Positions 54,614 to 62,331 of a DNA stretch of 64,000 nucleotides are shown in pieces; the stretch's first letter is position 1, and every line of letters begins with the position of its first letter. The DNA comes from a virus, in the IMG/VR virus record IMGVR_UViG_3300012922_000006, positions 1 through 64,000 of that record, one strand, 5' to 3'. Position numbers and translations under genes: made by a program. The notes below the pieces were generated by a model, which saw only the letters and a list, made by a program, of their open reading frames with translations, made no database searches and was not told the origin of the DNA.

Positions 54614-57381
54614 GGACGCGACGTATGCCGCCGGCGCTCCCACGTCACCCACGCCTTCGCCGTGTCGACGACCCCGCCCCTGTCCTGCGTGAACGCGCCG
54701 CACACGCGGAGCACGCGCCCGCACGGGAGCGCGACGCTCGCCTGGTACCCACCCGCGGGCTGCTCGCGCACGCTGATCGTCACGGGGCCCACGGGCGCGA
54801 GAGTCGAGGCCCGGGCCTCGACTTGGTTCGCGGACGGGAGCGCGGGGGGCATCCGCCGTGGCGACTCCGGCGCGCGGATCCCGACGTCGACGCGCACCGA
54901 CTTCTTCCTGTCGAGCACGTCGCCGCCGAGCAGCAGCACCTGCCCCGGGAGCACGCGCCCGCTCCCACGCGGCTTCTGCGGCCTCACGCGCAGCCACCGC
55001 TCCCAGTCGTGGTCCGGGAACGCGCACTCGAGCAGGCGCTGCGTCGGCGGGTACACGAGCGACTCCCAGAGGTAGTAGCGGTCCGCCTCCGCGCCCGTGT
55101 AGTCCTCCGCCGGGATCACCTTCATCGGCGACCCGCTCGCGTCGGTCACCACGTACTCGACGCGCGTGCCCGCGCGCACGTCCTGCCCGCGCGCCGCGAG
55201 CACCCTCGCGACCTGCACGTGCGGCGGCGGCTCCGTCCACGTCCCGTCCTTCTTCTGCTTCACCTTGTACTCGCGCAGGTCCTTCAGGCTCGCGCTCTTC
55301 GACACCTTCTCGAGCGGCAGCTCGCCCTCCAGCACCTGCTCGCGCACGCGCGAGATCACCGCGTGGTAGCGCTCCAGGTCGCGCGTCGGCACCTGCCCTC
55401 GGTCGATGCCCATGCGCCCGACGAGCAGGTCGATCACGTGCGCCTGCATCTCCGTCGCCGTCTTGTTCGCGTCGCCGCGCCGCCACTCGAGGCCCTTGAT
55501 CTCCGGCGCGCTCTCGTCCGTCGCCGGCTTCCCGTCTGCGCTCAAGTACCTCGCCACGTATCGCTTGGCCGCCGTGAACACGAGCAGCTCGTACGTCTTC
55601 TCGAACGCGAGCTTGATCGCACTCGTCGTGCACCCGATGCTCTTCATCAACTGGGGGAAGAGTTCCTTGTTCGACGCGGACACGAACGCGAGGAACTCCT
55701 CCTCACTCGGCCCGATCAGGTAGCCAGAATCCGTGTCAGAAAATACGGCTTCAGCCTTCGCGCACGACCGCCACTCGTGCGCCTCCGCCGCCTCGATCGT
55801 CTTCCGGATCAACCACTGCGCCGTCTGCGTGATCGACTCGCCGATCTGCCTGTCGAAGTGCCGCGAGTAGAACGACGACACGACGCCGAAGAAGGAGTTC
55901 GCCATGACCTTCATGGCCGTCGAGAGGCGGTCCCACGCGTGCCACTCAGGCGTGCCGATGGGGCACTTTTTCTTCTCGTCGCTGTAGTGCTTCCGCAACC
56001 TGATCAGCTCAGCGATCGCGAACGTCAGGATCCCCTGCTCTGTCACGTCGAAGCAGACGCCCGTGCCAGGCGCGCGACACATGCCCTCTGGGACCAGACC
56101 GTTCACGGGCCCGAGCCGCTTCGTCTCCGGGCTCATGTTGAGCGTCTGGATGATGCTCGGGTAGAGGCTCTTGAAGTCGAAGACGTGAACGTTCTCAAGG
56201 ATCCCGTCCGCCATCCCCCGGGCCTTGCGCCACGCCGCGCTGAGCGACTTCGGCTGCATGACGTACGCGCCTCGGAACTTCTCCGGCTTCTCCAGGTACG
56301 TCTTCGTCGGGAACCGGTAGTCGCGCTCACTGCCGAGGCGCATCAGGTACCCGTCGACCTGGTGCGTCGGGTTCAGCGACGCCGAGTCCGCGAAGATCCC
56401 GCACGCGCTCGTCATCACGTGGAACAGCTCGATGAAGCCCGTCTCCTCCTCGATCAGGCGGAGGAGGTCCGTGTCCTCGACGTTGTACTGGAGCAGCAGC
56501 TCTCGGAACGCGCCGCCCGCGGCCCAGAGGTCCCACGCGAGCGCGCCGAGCGGCTTGTTCCCGAAGCGCTCCACCACCCACGGGGGCGCCTTGAGCTTCC
56601 CCCTGCCCGTGATCGCCTGCCCGACGTCCTCGAGCTTCATGCTCCGCTTCTCGTCGCCGCTCTTCGCCGCCGTGTTCAGGCGGTCGACGACGTCGAGGTG
56701 GTCGACCCAGAGGACGCGCCTCGCCTCCGCGCGGATGCCCCGCCTGCGCGAGCGCTCGAAGATGACGGGGAAGTCGAAGCCGTCTCCCTTGATGCGCGTG
56801 TCGCCGCCGTTCCACGCGACGACCTGGTCGTAGTCGCGGACCTCCTCCCAGAACCACTCGAGCAGCACCTTCTCCGCCGCGTCGCTGTCCTCCGCGAGGA
56901 GCCTGCCCTCCCTCCGCGCCCCGTCCGCGCTGACGACCGCGACGCAGAGGACGCGCATCTCCTCCTTCTCGGAGAAGGGCACGCGCGAGTCGGTCTCGAT
57001 GTCGACGTAGCAGCGGCGCGGCTTCGCGATCCGCGGCTTCCTGTCGACGAGCCAGCGCTCGACCGGCCTCACGTCCGCCTCGTAGCTGACCACCCCCGCT
57101 TGCACGAGCGGCGACTGCCCGTCGGTCGTCATCAGCTCGCGCTCGCGGCGCCCGCGCCACTGGATGCGCCACCACGACCCGTCCGGCCGCATGCTCCGCA
57201 CCACCCGCGACGCCTTGAGCATCCGCTCCACCGCCGGCGTCACCTCGTCGCGCCGGCAGAAGCTCACCCACTCCGCCGGAGCGCGGTGGCCGACCACGCG
57301 CCCGTCCTCCCTGCGGTGCACGAGGACCAGCGTGTCCTCGTCCTCCAAGTACGCGTTTAGGTACTCCCGATCGTCGGCCAT
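54610..57381 (-). CDS. family B DNA polymerase with extra C-terminal domain
   Basis: 923 residues. 3'-5' exonuclease motifs: YVDIETD (~124), AWNGGDTRIKGDGFDFP (~188), YNVEDTD (~300). Polymerase motifs: A DFKSLYPSII (~402), B KVMANSFFG (~494), C FSDTDSGY (~548). So this is a complete family B replicative polymerase with proofreading. After ~855, palindrome copy 12 (VEARAST) joins a ~60-residue extra domain (GPVTISVREQPAGGYQASVA, VTWERRRHTSRP) that is not part of a polymerase. GGCAT 11 nt upstream of ATG 57381. Confidence 0.95.
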   Translation of the reverse strand: MADDREYLNAYLEDEDTLVLVHRREDGRVVGHRAPAEWVSFCRRDEVTPAVERMLKASRVVRSMRPDGSWWRIQWRGRRERELMTTDGQSPLVQAGVVSYEADVRPVERWLVDRKPRIAKPRRCYVDIETDSRVPFSEKEEMRVLCVAVVSADGARREGRLLAEDSDAAEKVLLEWFWEEVRDYDQVVAWNGGDTRIKGDGFDFPVIFERSRRRGIRAEARRVLWVDHLDVVDRLNTAAKSGDEKRSMKLEDVGQAITGRGKLKAPPWVVERFGNKPLGALAWDLWAAGGAFRELLLQYNVEDTDLLRLIEEETGFIELFHVMTSACGIFADSASLNPTHQVDGYLMRLGSERDYRFPTKTYLEKPEKFRGAYVMQPKSLSAAWRKARGMADGILENVHVFDFKSLYPSIIQTLNMSPETKRLGPVNGLVPEGMCRAPGTGVCFDVTEQGILTFAIAELIRLRKHYSDEKKKCPIGTPEWHAWDRLSTAMKVMANSFFGVVSSFYSRHFDRQIGESITQTAQWLIRKTIEAAEAHEWRSCAKAEAVFSDTDSGYLIGPSEEEFLAFVSASNKELFPQLMKSIGCTTSAIKLAFEKTYELLVFTAAKRYVARYLSADGKPATDESAPEIKGLEWRRGDANKTATEMQAHVIDLLVGRMGIDRGQVPTRDLERYHAVISRVREQVLEGELPLEKVSKSASLKDLREYKVKQKKDGTWTEPPPHVQVARVLAARGQDVRAGTRVEYVVTDASGSPMKVIPAEDYTGAEADRYYLWESLVYPPTQRLLECAFPDHDWERWLRVRPQKPRGSGRVLPGQVLLLGGDVLDRKKSVRVDVGIRAPESPRRMPPALPSANQVEARASTLAPVGPVTISVREQPAGGYQASVALPCGRVLRVCGAFTQDRGGVVDTAKAWVTWERRRHTSRP
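54625..54629 (-). promoter_or_regulatory. GGCAT start-proximal motif
   Basis: GGCAT, 11-nt spacer, ATG 54613, inside the polymerase gene's 3' end. Confidence 0.5.
54802..54823. repeat. palindromic element copy 12 (inside polB)
   Basis: Perfect copy in-frame between the polymerase core and the C-terminal extra domain. The right flank TTGGTTCGCGG matches copy 1. Confidence 0.95.
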
Positions 57382-57392
57382 GGGCCCCGACT

Positions 57393-57397
57393 ATGCC
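57393..57397 (-). promoter_or_regulatory. GGCAT start-proximal motif (polymerase)
   Basis: GGCAT, 11-nt spacer, ATG 57381. Confidence 0.55.
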
Positions 57398-57398
57398 G

Positions 57399-57554
57399 CT
57401 ACCGCACGTGCCTCACCCCGCACCGGCACTGGTGCACCCGGACCGTCGCGGTGCCGGGCGCGCCCTCACCCGGCCACTCGAGGACGACGCCGCACCTGCA
57501 CCGGAAGCGGCGCCTCGTGACCGGCGCTTCCTGGACGACCGACGTCTGCTTCAT
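57399..57554 (-). CDS. very small zinc-ribbon protein
   Basis: 51 residues. MKQTSVVQEAPVTRRRFRCR then CGVVLEWP and QCRCGVRHVR: two CxC pairs. ATG 57554 has TAGCCT 9 nt upstream (leaderless-type). Real by start features and GC3. Function unknown. Confidence 0.5.
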   Translation of the reverse strand: MKQTSVVQEAPVTRRRFRCRCGVVLEWPGEGAPGTATVRVHQCRCGVRHVR

Positions 57555-57577
57555 GGGGTCGCGAGGCTAGCAGCCCC

Positions 57578-58696
57578 TCACTCGTCCTCGACCCGCCGCG
57601 TGTTCACGCGCAGCTCCAGCTCCCCACCCGCGCCCGACGGCACGACCGTGAACTGCATCACGACGCCCGGCTGCAGCTGCATCCACCCCCACGGCACGTC
57701 GCCGAGCTTCTTCGCCCGCGTCCCCGCCTTCGGGTCCGGGTTCTTCATGTCCATCGACGCCTTCTTGAAGAGCTTCACGCGCTGCGCGCCGACGATGTTC
57801 GCGACGGTGATCTTCTTCTGCGCCTTGGCGTTGCCCGTGTCCGCGCGCTCCTCCGCGGGCATCGCCTTGTGGCCGCCCTTCGGCACCACGTTGCCCGTGT
57901 CGCTGCGCACCGTGGTCTCGCGCGTCGCGTTCGCGCTGCGCACCGCCTTCTCGATGTCGCGCTTCGAGGCACCCGCCTTGATCTGCTCCTCGAGCCGCTT
58001 GCGGTCCTCGGGCGGCGCCTGCAGCGCGAGCAGCAGCTTCTTCGTCCCGAACTGGGTGACCAGGTCGCGCGTGTAGTTCCGCGACGTGCGCATCAGCTCG
58101 CGCGCGTTGCCGGGCGTCATCAGCAGCTCGGCGTGGCAGAAGGCCTCGAAGCTGTTCCACCGCTGCTTGGTCCCCAGCTCGTTGAGGCGGAGCATCCAGA
58201 GCCCCTCGTCCTTCATCCGGTTCAGCTCGTTGCCAAGCTCCCAGAGGGCGACCGCGCCCGCCGTCTTCAGCACCGTGATGCGCGCGACGCGCGCGTCTAG
58301 ATCGGTCTCGCTCGCGCGCCCGCTGATGAACGACGCCTTCGCAGGAGCGACCTTCACGATCGCCGTCGTGGGCTCCGGGCGCGAGTCGGCCCGCGTGAGC
58401 GCGTCCGGGTCCTCCTCCGCGGAGTCGCCGGCGAACTTGCAGAACGGGCAAGACTCGAGAACGCCCGGCGACGGACCGCTGCAGTGCGAGCAGTCGACGA
58501 GAGCCTCCGTCTTGGTCGTGCGCCGGAAGAAGCTGATCAGGTCGCGCGCGCGCCCCTCCGGGTTCTTCTTCTTGTCGTAGGGGTTGGCCTTCAGGACCAG
58601 CGCCTGCGCGTCCATGTACTTCGCGTCGACCTTCGACGGGTCGAACGCCTTCTCCTCGTCAGACACCGCGACCACCACGCCGTTCGTCGTGCCCAT
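57578..58696 (-). CDS. zinc-finger plus helical DNA-associated protein
   Basis: 372 residues. Residues ~70-90 (LVDCSHCSGPSPGVLESCPF) form a CxxC...CxxC zinc finger. Residues ~150-260 (AVALWELGNELNRMKDEGL, NSFEAFCHAELLMTPGNARE, TQFGTKKLLLALQAPPEDRK) match a domain also in the 59480 protein. The tail is beta-rich (PGVVMQFTVVPSGAGGELEL). RBS AGGAGG before ATG 58696, with a GGCAT at 58732-58736. Phage DNA-processing role likely, specific function unknown. Confidence 0.55.
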   Translation of the reverse strand: MGTTNGVVVAVSDEEKAFDPSKVDAKYMDAQALVLKANPYDKKKNPEGRARDLISFFRRTTKTEALVDCSHCSGPSPGVLESCPFCKFAGDSAEEDPDALTRADSRPEPTTAIVKVAPAKASFISGRASETDLDARVARITVLKTAGAVALWELGNELNRMKDEGLWMLRLNELGTKQRWNSFEAFCHAELLMTPGNARELMRTSRNYTRDLVTQFGTKKLLLALQAPPEDRKRLEEQIKAGASKRDIEKAVRSANATRETTVRSDTGNVVPKGGHKAMPAEERADTGNAKAQKKITVANIVGAQRVKLFKKASMDMKNPDPKAGTRAKKLGDVPWGWMQLQPGVVMQFTVVPSGAGGELELRVNTRRVEDE

Positions 58697-58731
58697 GTTC
58701 TTCCTCGCCTCCTGTTTTCGTCCCGCACCTG

Positions 58732-58736
58732 ATGCC
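58732..58736 (-). promoter_or_regulatory. GGCAT upstream of an RBS leader
   Basis: GGCAT 35 nt before ATG 58696 with AGGAGG between, and 5 nt downstream of palindrome copy 13. Confidence 0.4.
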
Positions 58737-58740
58737 GCCG

Positions 58741-58764
58741 GAGTCGAGGCCCGGGCCTCGACTC
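58741..58764. repeat. palindromic element copy 13
   Basis: 24-bp perfect palindrome (core 58742-58763) between the zinc-finger protein and sigma-like genes. Confidence 0.95.
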
Positions 58765-58769
58765 GCTAC

Positions 58770-59399
58770 TCACGCGGCATGGAGGCGCCGCGCCACCGCC
58801 GCAGCCGCCCCGACCACCGCCTCCACCACCGCGCGCCGCGGACCCCGCGCGCGCGCCACCACCGACTCGATCGTCTCCCCCCGCCGCAGGCACCGGACCA
58901 CGTGCGCCTCGATGGCCGATTCGCACGCCGCCTCCGCTGCCGCCTCGCGCTCCGACTCCGCCACCGCGTCCTCCGCCGTGTAGTCGACCCGCACGCGCCG
59001 CTCCCACCAGCTCCCGTCGTCCGCGTCCTCGCCCTGCTTCGCGTACGAGGAGAGCGGCCGCTCGGCGTGCGACGGGTTGCTGTCCGCGTTCCCCGAGAGC
59101 TTCGCGCCGCGCGCCTTGTGCGCCCGCTTCTTCGCCTTGTCGAACGCGTTGTAGACCACGTACGCGCCGAGCGTGGTGCCCCTGTCCGGCTCCCACTTCC
59201 AGGTGAAGTCGGCGACGGCGAGCAGCATGTCCTGCTCGACGTCCTCCCGCGCCACCCACGCGGGCTGGCGCCACCGGCGCATCAGGATCGCCGCCTGCCT
59301 GCGCCAGAGCGTCGCCGTGCGGCGCGCGAACTGAGTGAACGTGATCCTCCCGTCGCGCAGCAGCGCGAACGACTCCTCGTGCTCGTCGTCGATCCTCAT
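58770..59399 (-). CDS. phage sigma-70-like factor
   Basis: 209 residues from ATG 59399 with GGAGGAGG upstream. Residues ~30-95 (ATLWRRQAAILMRRWRQPAW, REDVEQDMLLAVADFTWKW, EPDRGTTLGAYVVYNAFDKA) follow sigma region 2: ...EDLxQD...A...F.P.RGT.F.AY. A C-terminal HTH-like part (ETIESVVARARGPRRAVVEA) could be region 4. An acidic middle (TAEDAVAESEREAAAEAACE) separates them. It would redirect host RNA polymerase to phage promoters, a candidate reader of the GGCAT motif. Confidence 0.65.
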   Translation of the reverse strand: MRIDDEHEESFALLRDGRITFTQFARRTATLWRRQAAILMRRWRQPAWVAREDVEQDMLLAVADFTWKWEPDRGTTLGAYVVYNAFDKAKKRAHKARGAKLSGNADSNPSHAERPLSSYAKQGEDADDGSWWERRVRVDYTAEDAVAESEREAAAEAACESAIEAHVVRCLRRGETIESVVARARGPRRAVVEAVVGAAAAVARRLHAA

Positions 59400-59479
59400 T
59401 GGCCGCAGCCTCCTCCGCCGCGCCCCGGGCGCGACACCTCGAACGTTGCTCCCAGCTCGACCGAAAAGGAAGCGAAAAG

Positions 59480-59959
59480 TCACCCGCCGACCCGCGCCTC
59501 CACCCACTCCGCGAACGCAGACCGCTCCTCGGGAAGCAGGCGCGAGAACGCCGCCGTCGCCTCCCGCCACCGACTCGTGCGCGGCGTGCGCGCGTCCTTC
59601 ATCCCGATCGTGTCGATGTATTCGACGAGCGCCTCTCGCGTCGCGCCCGCGTCGAGCATCGCGAGCAGGGCGGGGGCGTGACTCTCCGGCACCCTGTCCA
59701 CGAGCTTGAGCTTCGACACGCCGTGCCTGGCCACCTGCGCCGCGGTGAACCGGTCGCTCACGCGCATCAGCTCCGTCGTCCACTGCGGCGACATGCGGAG
59801 CCACCCGCGCGCGAACTCGGTCCAACTAGAAGCGACCTCCAACCACTCCTGCCCGTCGTGGATGACCCGCAGCTTCCGCCCGAGCTTCCACGCGAGGTTC
59901 GCCGACTCCTTCTCGATCTCCCTGATCTCGGAGATCGCCCTCTCCAACGACTTACCCAC
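59480..59959 (-). CDS. helical DNA-binding-like protein (paralogue of the 57578 domain)
   Basis: 159 residues from GTG 59959 with GGAGGGAG upstream. WTEFARGWLRMSPQWTTELM, RFTAAQVARHGVSKLKLVDR and GATREALVEYIDTI match the central domain of the 57578 protein. A related HTH module is found in phage and plasmid proteins with a pattern W..F....L.....A..LM..S. Function unknown. Confidence 0.5.
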   Translation of the reverse strand: MGKSLERAISEIREIEKESANLAWKLGRKLRVIHDGQEWLEVASSWTEFARGWLRMSPQWTTELMRVSDRFTAAQVARHGVSKLKLVDRVPESHAPALLAMLDAGATREALVEYIDTIGMKDARTPRTSRWREATAAFSRLLPEERSAFAEWVEARVGG

Positions 59960-60000
59960 GACTCCCTCCGTCTGCGCCCGCGGGCGCCCTCACGACCAGA

Positions 60001-60036
60001 GAAAATGCGGGCCGCGACTTGGTCACCGCGGCCCGC
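60001..60036 (-). terminator. intrinsic terminator after the DUF932-like gene
   Basis: Perfect 10-bp stem GCGGGCCGCG (60007-60016) / CGCGGCCCGC (60027-60036), 10-nt loop, followed on the minus strand by ATTTTCTCT. Best terminator in the window; it closes transcription of the 60046-61200 gene. Confidence 0.75.
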
Positions 60037-60045
60037 CCCACTACG

Positions 60046-61200
60046 TCACTCGTCGCGCACGGCCTTGTCGCGGCGACCGTCGAGCACCTCGCCCGCGAGG
60101 CGCTGCAGGTCGAGCTTCCGCTCCGGGTCGACGCCCTCCCCGTTCGCGATCCAGCTGAGCGCGTTCGAGGCGCGCCACGCCGTCTTGCCCGGCGGGAGGT
60201 TGATCACGTCCGCCGAGTTGAACGCGTCCTTCACGAGCTTCTGCTCCGTCTTGTTGAGGCGATTCGAGACACTGTGCATGAAGGCGTTCGCGTCGACCTC
60301 CCTCGCGTGCGCCTCGCGGAGCAGCGCGAGGTTCGTGTCGATCTTCGCGGGCCCGAGCGCGCCGCGCACCACGTCGCGGAGCGCGCTCACCTGCGCCTGC
60401 GTGTCCAGCTCGTACGTCCTCTCGCTGAAGGTGTAGTCGTCCGAGAGGCGCGCCCCCGTGTGCACCTGCGAGAGCACGTCCTCCATGGTCGCGCCGTTCG
60501 TGCACCAGAGGCGCAGCATGAACGTCCGCATCCAGTGCTTCGCCGCACCGAAGTCGCTGTTCCCCCACTCCGCGCCGAAGCAGAGGATCTCGCCCTCGAA
60601 GGGCTGGTAGACCGTCGGGATGATCGCGCGGAGGCTCACGCGCGTGTCCGTCACGACGCCCTCGTAGGGCTGCGCGCCGACCTTCTGGCACTCCTCGACG
60701 AACGCGTCGAGCGTCGGGCGCGAGTCGATCCGGCGGTAGCGGTCCGAGAGGAAGCCGCGCGCCTCGCCGTTGATCGACCGGACCAGGAAGCGCTTCTTAC
60801 TCGCGTCCTCCTGGCGCACCTCGCGCGGCTGGTGGAAGTGCTCGTTGAGGACCTGCGCCGCCAGCTCGTGGCGCCACGCCTCGGGCGCCGTCGCCAGCTC
60901 GTTGACGAAGCTCGCCGGGAGGCCCGCGCGCTCCGAGAGCTGCGAGAGCGCGTGGCGGTGCACGCGGCGCTCCGTGCCGTCCCAGCCGACCACCAGCCCC
61001 GCGCCGTTCGCGCGGAACGCAAGCCTCTGCGCGGGGACGACCGCGTCCTCGGGGATCGCGGACTGGACGTGCTCGATCAGCTTCACCGCCGACGCGAGCT
61101 TCGCCTTGACCTGGTTGGCGAGGATGTCCCGGCCGATCCGGTTCGCCTCCGCCTGCGAGACTCCGGGGTGGGCGTGCGTGTTGAGCGTTCCGTGGTTCAT
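60046..61200 (-). CDS. DUF932-like phage protein
   Basis: 384 residues, ATG 61200, AGGAG upstream. NGEARGFLSDRYRRIDSRPT, EGEILCFGAEWGNSDFGA and HTGARLSDDYTFSERTYEL match the DUF932/phage-plasmid-like protein family, found in many phages and plasmids; biochemical role is not established. It is followed by a strong terminator at 60001-60036, so it is a self-contained unit, possibly highly expressed. Confidence 0.7.
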   Translation of the reverse strand: MNHGTLNTHAHPGVSQAEANRIGRDILANQVKAKLASAVKLIEHVQSAIPEDAVVPAQRLAFRANGAGLVVGWDGTERRVHRHALSQLSERAGLPASFVNELATAPEAWRHELAAQVLNEHFHQPREVRQEDASKKRFLVRSINGEARGFLSDRYRRIDSRPTLDAFVEECQKVGAQPYEGVVTDTRVSLRAIIPTVYQPFEGEILCFGAEWGNSDFGAAKHWMRTFMLRLWCTNGATMEDVLSQVHTGARLSDDYTFSERTYELDTQAQVSALRDVVRGALGPAKIDTNLALLREAHAREVDANAFMHSVSNRLNKTEQKLVKDAFNSADVINLPPGKTAWRASNALSWIANGEGVDPERKLDLQRLAGEVLDGRRDKAVRDE

Positions 61201-61252
61201 GAGTGACTCCTGTTCTTCCTGCGTCCGGGCCGCGTGTTGCGGCGCCGCGCTT

Positions 61253-61288
61253 GGTGCCCCCGATCCCGCTCGGGGATCCGGAGGCACC
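61253..61288 (-). terminator. hairpin between genes
   Basis: GGTGCC (61253-61258) / GGCACC (61283-61288) with an inner GATCCC/GGGATC stem. It follows the stop of the 61301 gene and precedes the DUF932-like start. No T-tract; may be a terminator or processing hairpin. Confidence 0.4.
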
Positions 61289-61300
61289 GGGCGCGACTCC

Positions 61301-61477
61301 TCACTTCTTCAGTCGCTCGGGCCGCACCGTGTCCGCGGCGCGCACCTCGGGCGCCGACTCCTCACCAACGTGCCGCCAATCCGAGAACACCTCGGGCACC
61401 GGCTGCACCGCGAGGAGCCTCCGCTCGCTCTGGCGCCGCGCCTCCTCGGTGCGGCCCGGGACGATGCAGCGACTCAT
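61301..61477 (-). CDS. small hypothetical protein
   Basis: 58 residues (MSRCIVPGRTEEARRQSERR, LAVQPVPEVFSDWRHVGEES). ATG 61477 overlaps the upstream stop. In the early-type unit from the 61673 promoter. Unknown. Confidence 0.45.
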   Translation of the reverse strand: MSRCIVPGRTEEARRQSERRLLAVQPVPEVFSDWRHVGEESAPEVRAADTVRPERLKK

Positions 61478-61611
61478 CGCGAGCGCTCCTCGACCACCAC
61501 CTCGAACCGGTCGACGCGACCTTCCGCGTTCACCCACTCGCGCACGAGGCGTCGACCGCGGCCCCCGCCGATCTGCTCCCAGAACGTCCGAACCGTGTGC
61601 TCCGTCTTCAT
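61474..61611 (-). CDS. very small hypothetical protein
   Basis: 45 residues (MKTEHTVRTFWEQIGGGRGR, RLVREWVNAEGRVDRFEVVV). ATG 61611 lies about 55 nt downstream of the promoter. Real by coupling at its 3' end (ATGA). Unknown. Confidence 0.5.
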   Translation of the reverse strand: MKTEHTVRTFWEQIGGGRGRRLVREWVNAEGRVDRFEVVVEERSR

Positions 61612-61672
61612 CGCCCGCGGGCTCCTTCCGTCTCAGGCCGTCGCTCTCCGCGCCGCGCCTCCGACAACACTC

Positions 61673-61700
61673 ATCCTAGCTGCGAACCGATTACTTGCTA
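61673..61700 (-). promoter_or_regulatory. promoter with A-tract (TAGCAA / TAGGAT)
   Basis: Minus strand: AAAAAAGAC, TAGCAA (61695-61700), 16-nt spacer, TAGGAT (61673-61678). One-base relative of the TTGCAA promoters at 41859 and 62730. Reads into the small genes at 61611 and 61477. Confidence 0.55.
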
Positions 61701-61710
61701 GTCTTTTTTC

Positions 61711-61920
61711 TCATCCCCCGGTCGATTCCCCGGTTCCCTCGCGATCCCCGATGGATGCGGCCAGCTCGAGGAGGCTGTACGCGCGCGGACTCGTCGGCCG
61801 CTCCTCCTCGAACGCGTCCGGCGCGGGGGTCGGCACGTGCCGGATCGTCACCTCCTCGCCGTCCCACTCCGCCCAGTCCCAGTCCAGCTCCTCGTCGCGA
61901 CCCTCTCCGTCGTCGGGCAT
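61711..61920 (-). CDS. small acidic protein
   Basis: 69 residues, strongly acidic and aromatic (MPDDGEGRDEELDWDWAEWD, then EEERPTSPRAYSLLELAASI). ATG 61920 with GAGGGGGG upstream. It may be a protein mimic of DNA charge (as in anti-restriction proteins), but no family is matched. Confidence 0.45.
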   Translation of the reverse strand: MPDDGEGRDEELDWDWAEWDGEEVTIRHVPTPAPDAFEEERPTSPRAYSLLELAASIGDREGTGESTGG

Positions 61921-62001
61921 GGCGCCCCCCTCTCCGCGGTCCACGACCCCGCCCAGCGCGCCCCCTCGGGCGAGGCGCGCGGCGGCGAGTCCGCGGGTCC
62001 C

Positions 62002-62331
62002 TCAGAGGGTAGTGCGCCCGCGCTTGCCGACGACGACCGTGCCCTTCGGGAAGCTCGCGACGATGTACTTCCAGAGCGCCTTGCGACGCGCGACCGGCAC
62101 GTGGGCCTTCATCGTGTTCGACGTGCCCTGCGCGACGTCTATCCGCCCGGCGATGGCGGACACCTTCTCGGCGAAAACCTTCACCCACGGCGAGGTCACG
62201 AACAGCTCGTCGCCGCGCTCCACGATGATCACCAGCGGCACCTGCGGGGGCACGGGCGCGTCCGTGAGACACTCGGGCGCCTTCGGCTCCCCCTCGCGCA
62301 CCGACCGCAGCCAGGCCAGCGCGGCGCTCAC
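62002..62331 (-). CDS. hypothetical protein
   Basis: 109 residues from GTG 62331. VPLVIIVERGDELFVTSPWV and MKAHVPVARRKALWKYIVAS. Alpha/beta. GTGA overlap with the upstream gene. Unknown. Confidence 0.5.
   Translation of the reverse strand: MSAALAWLRSVREGEPKAPECLTDAPVPPQVPLVIIVERGDELFVTSPWVKVFAEKVSAIAGRIDVAQGTSNTMKAHVPVARRKALWKYIVASFPKGTVVVGKRGRTTL

Noticed and set aside
54625-57360. Very long plus-strand open frame antisense to DNA polymerase
   Set aside because: Arg/Leu/Val-rich shadow; the minus strand has all family B polymerase motifs.
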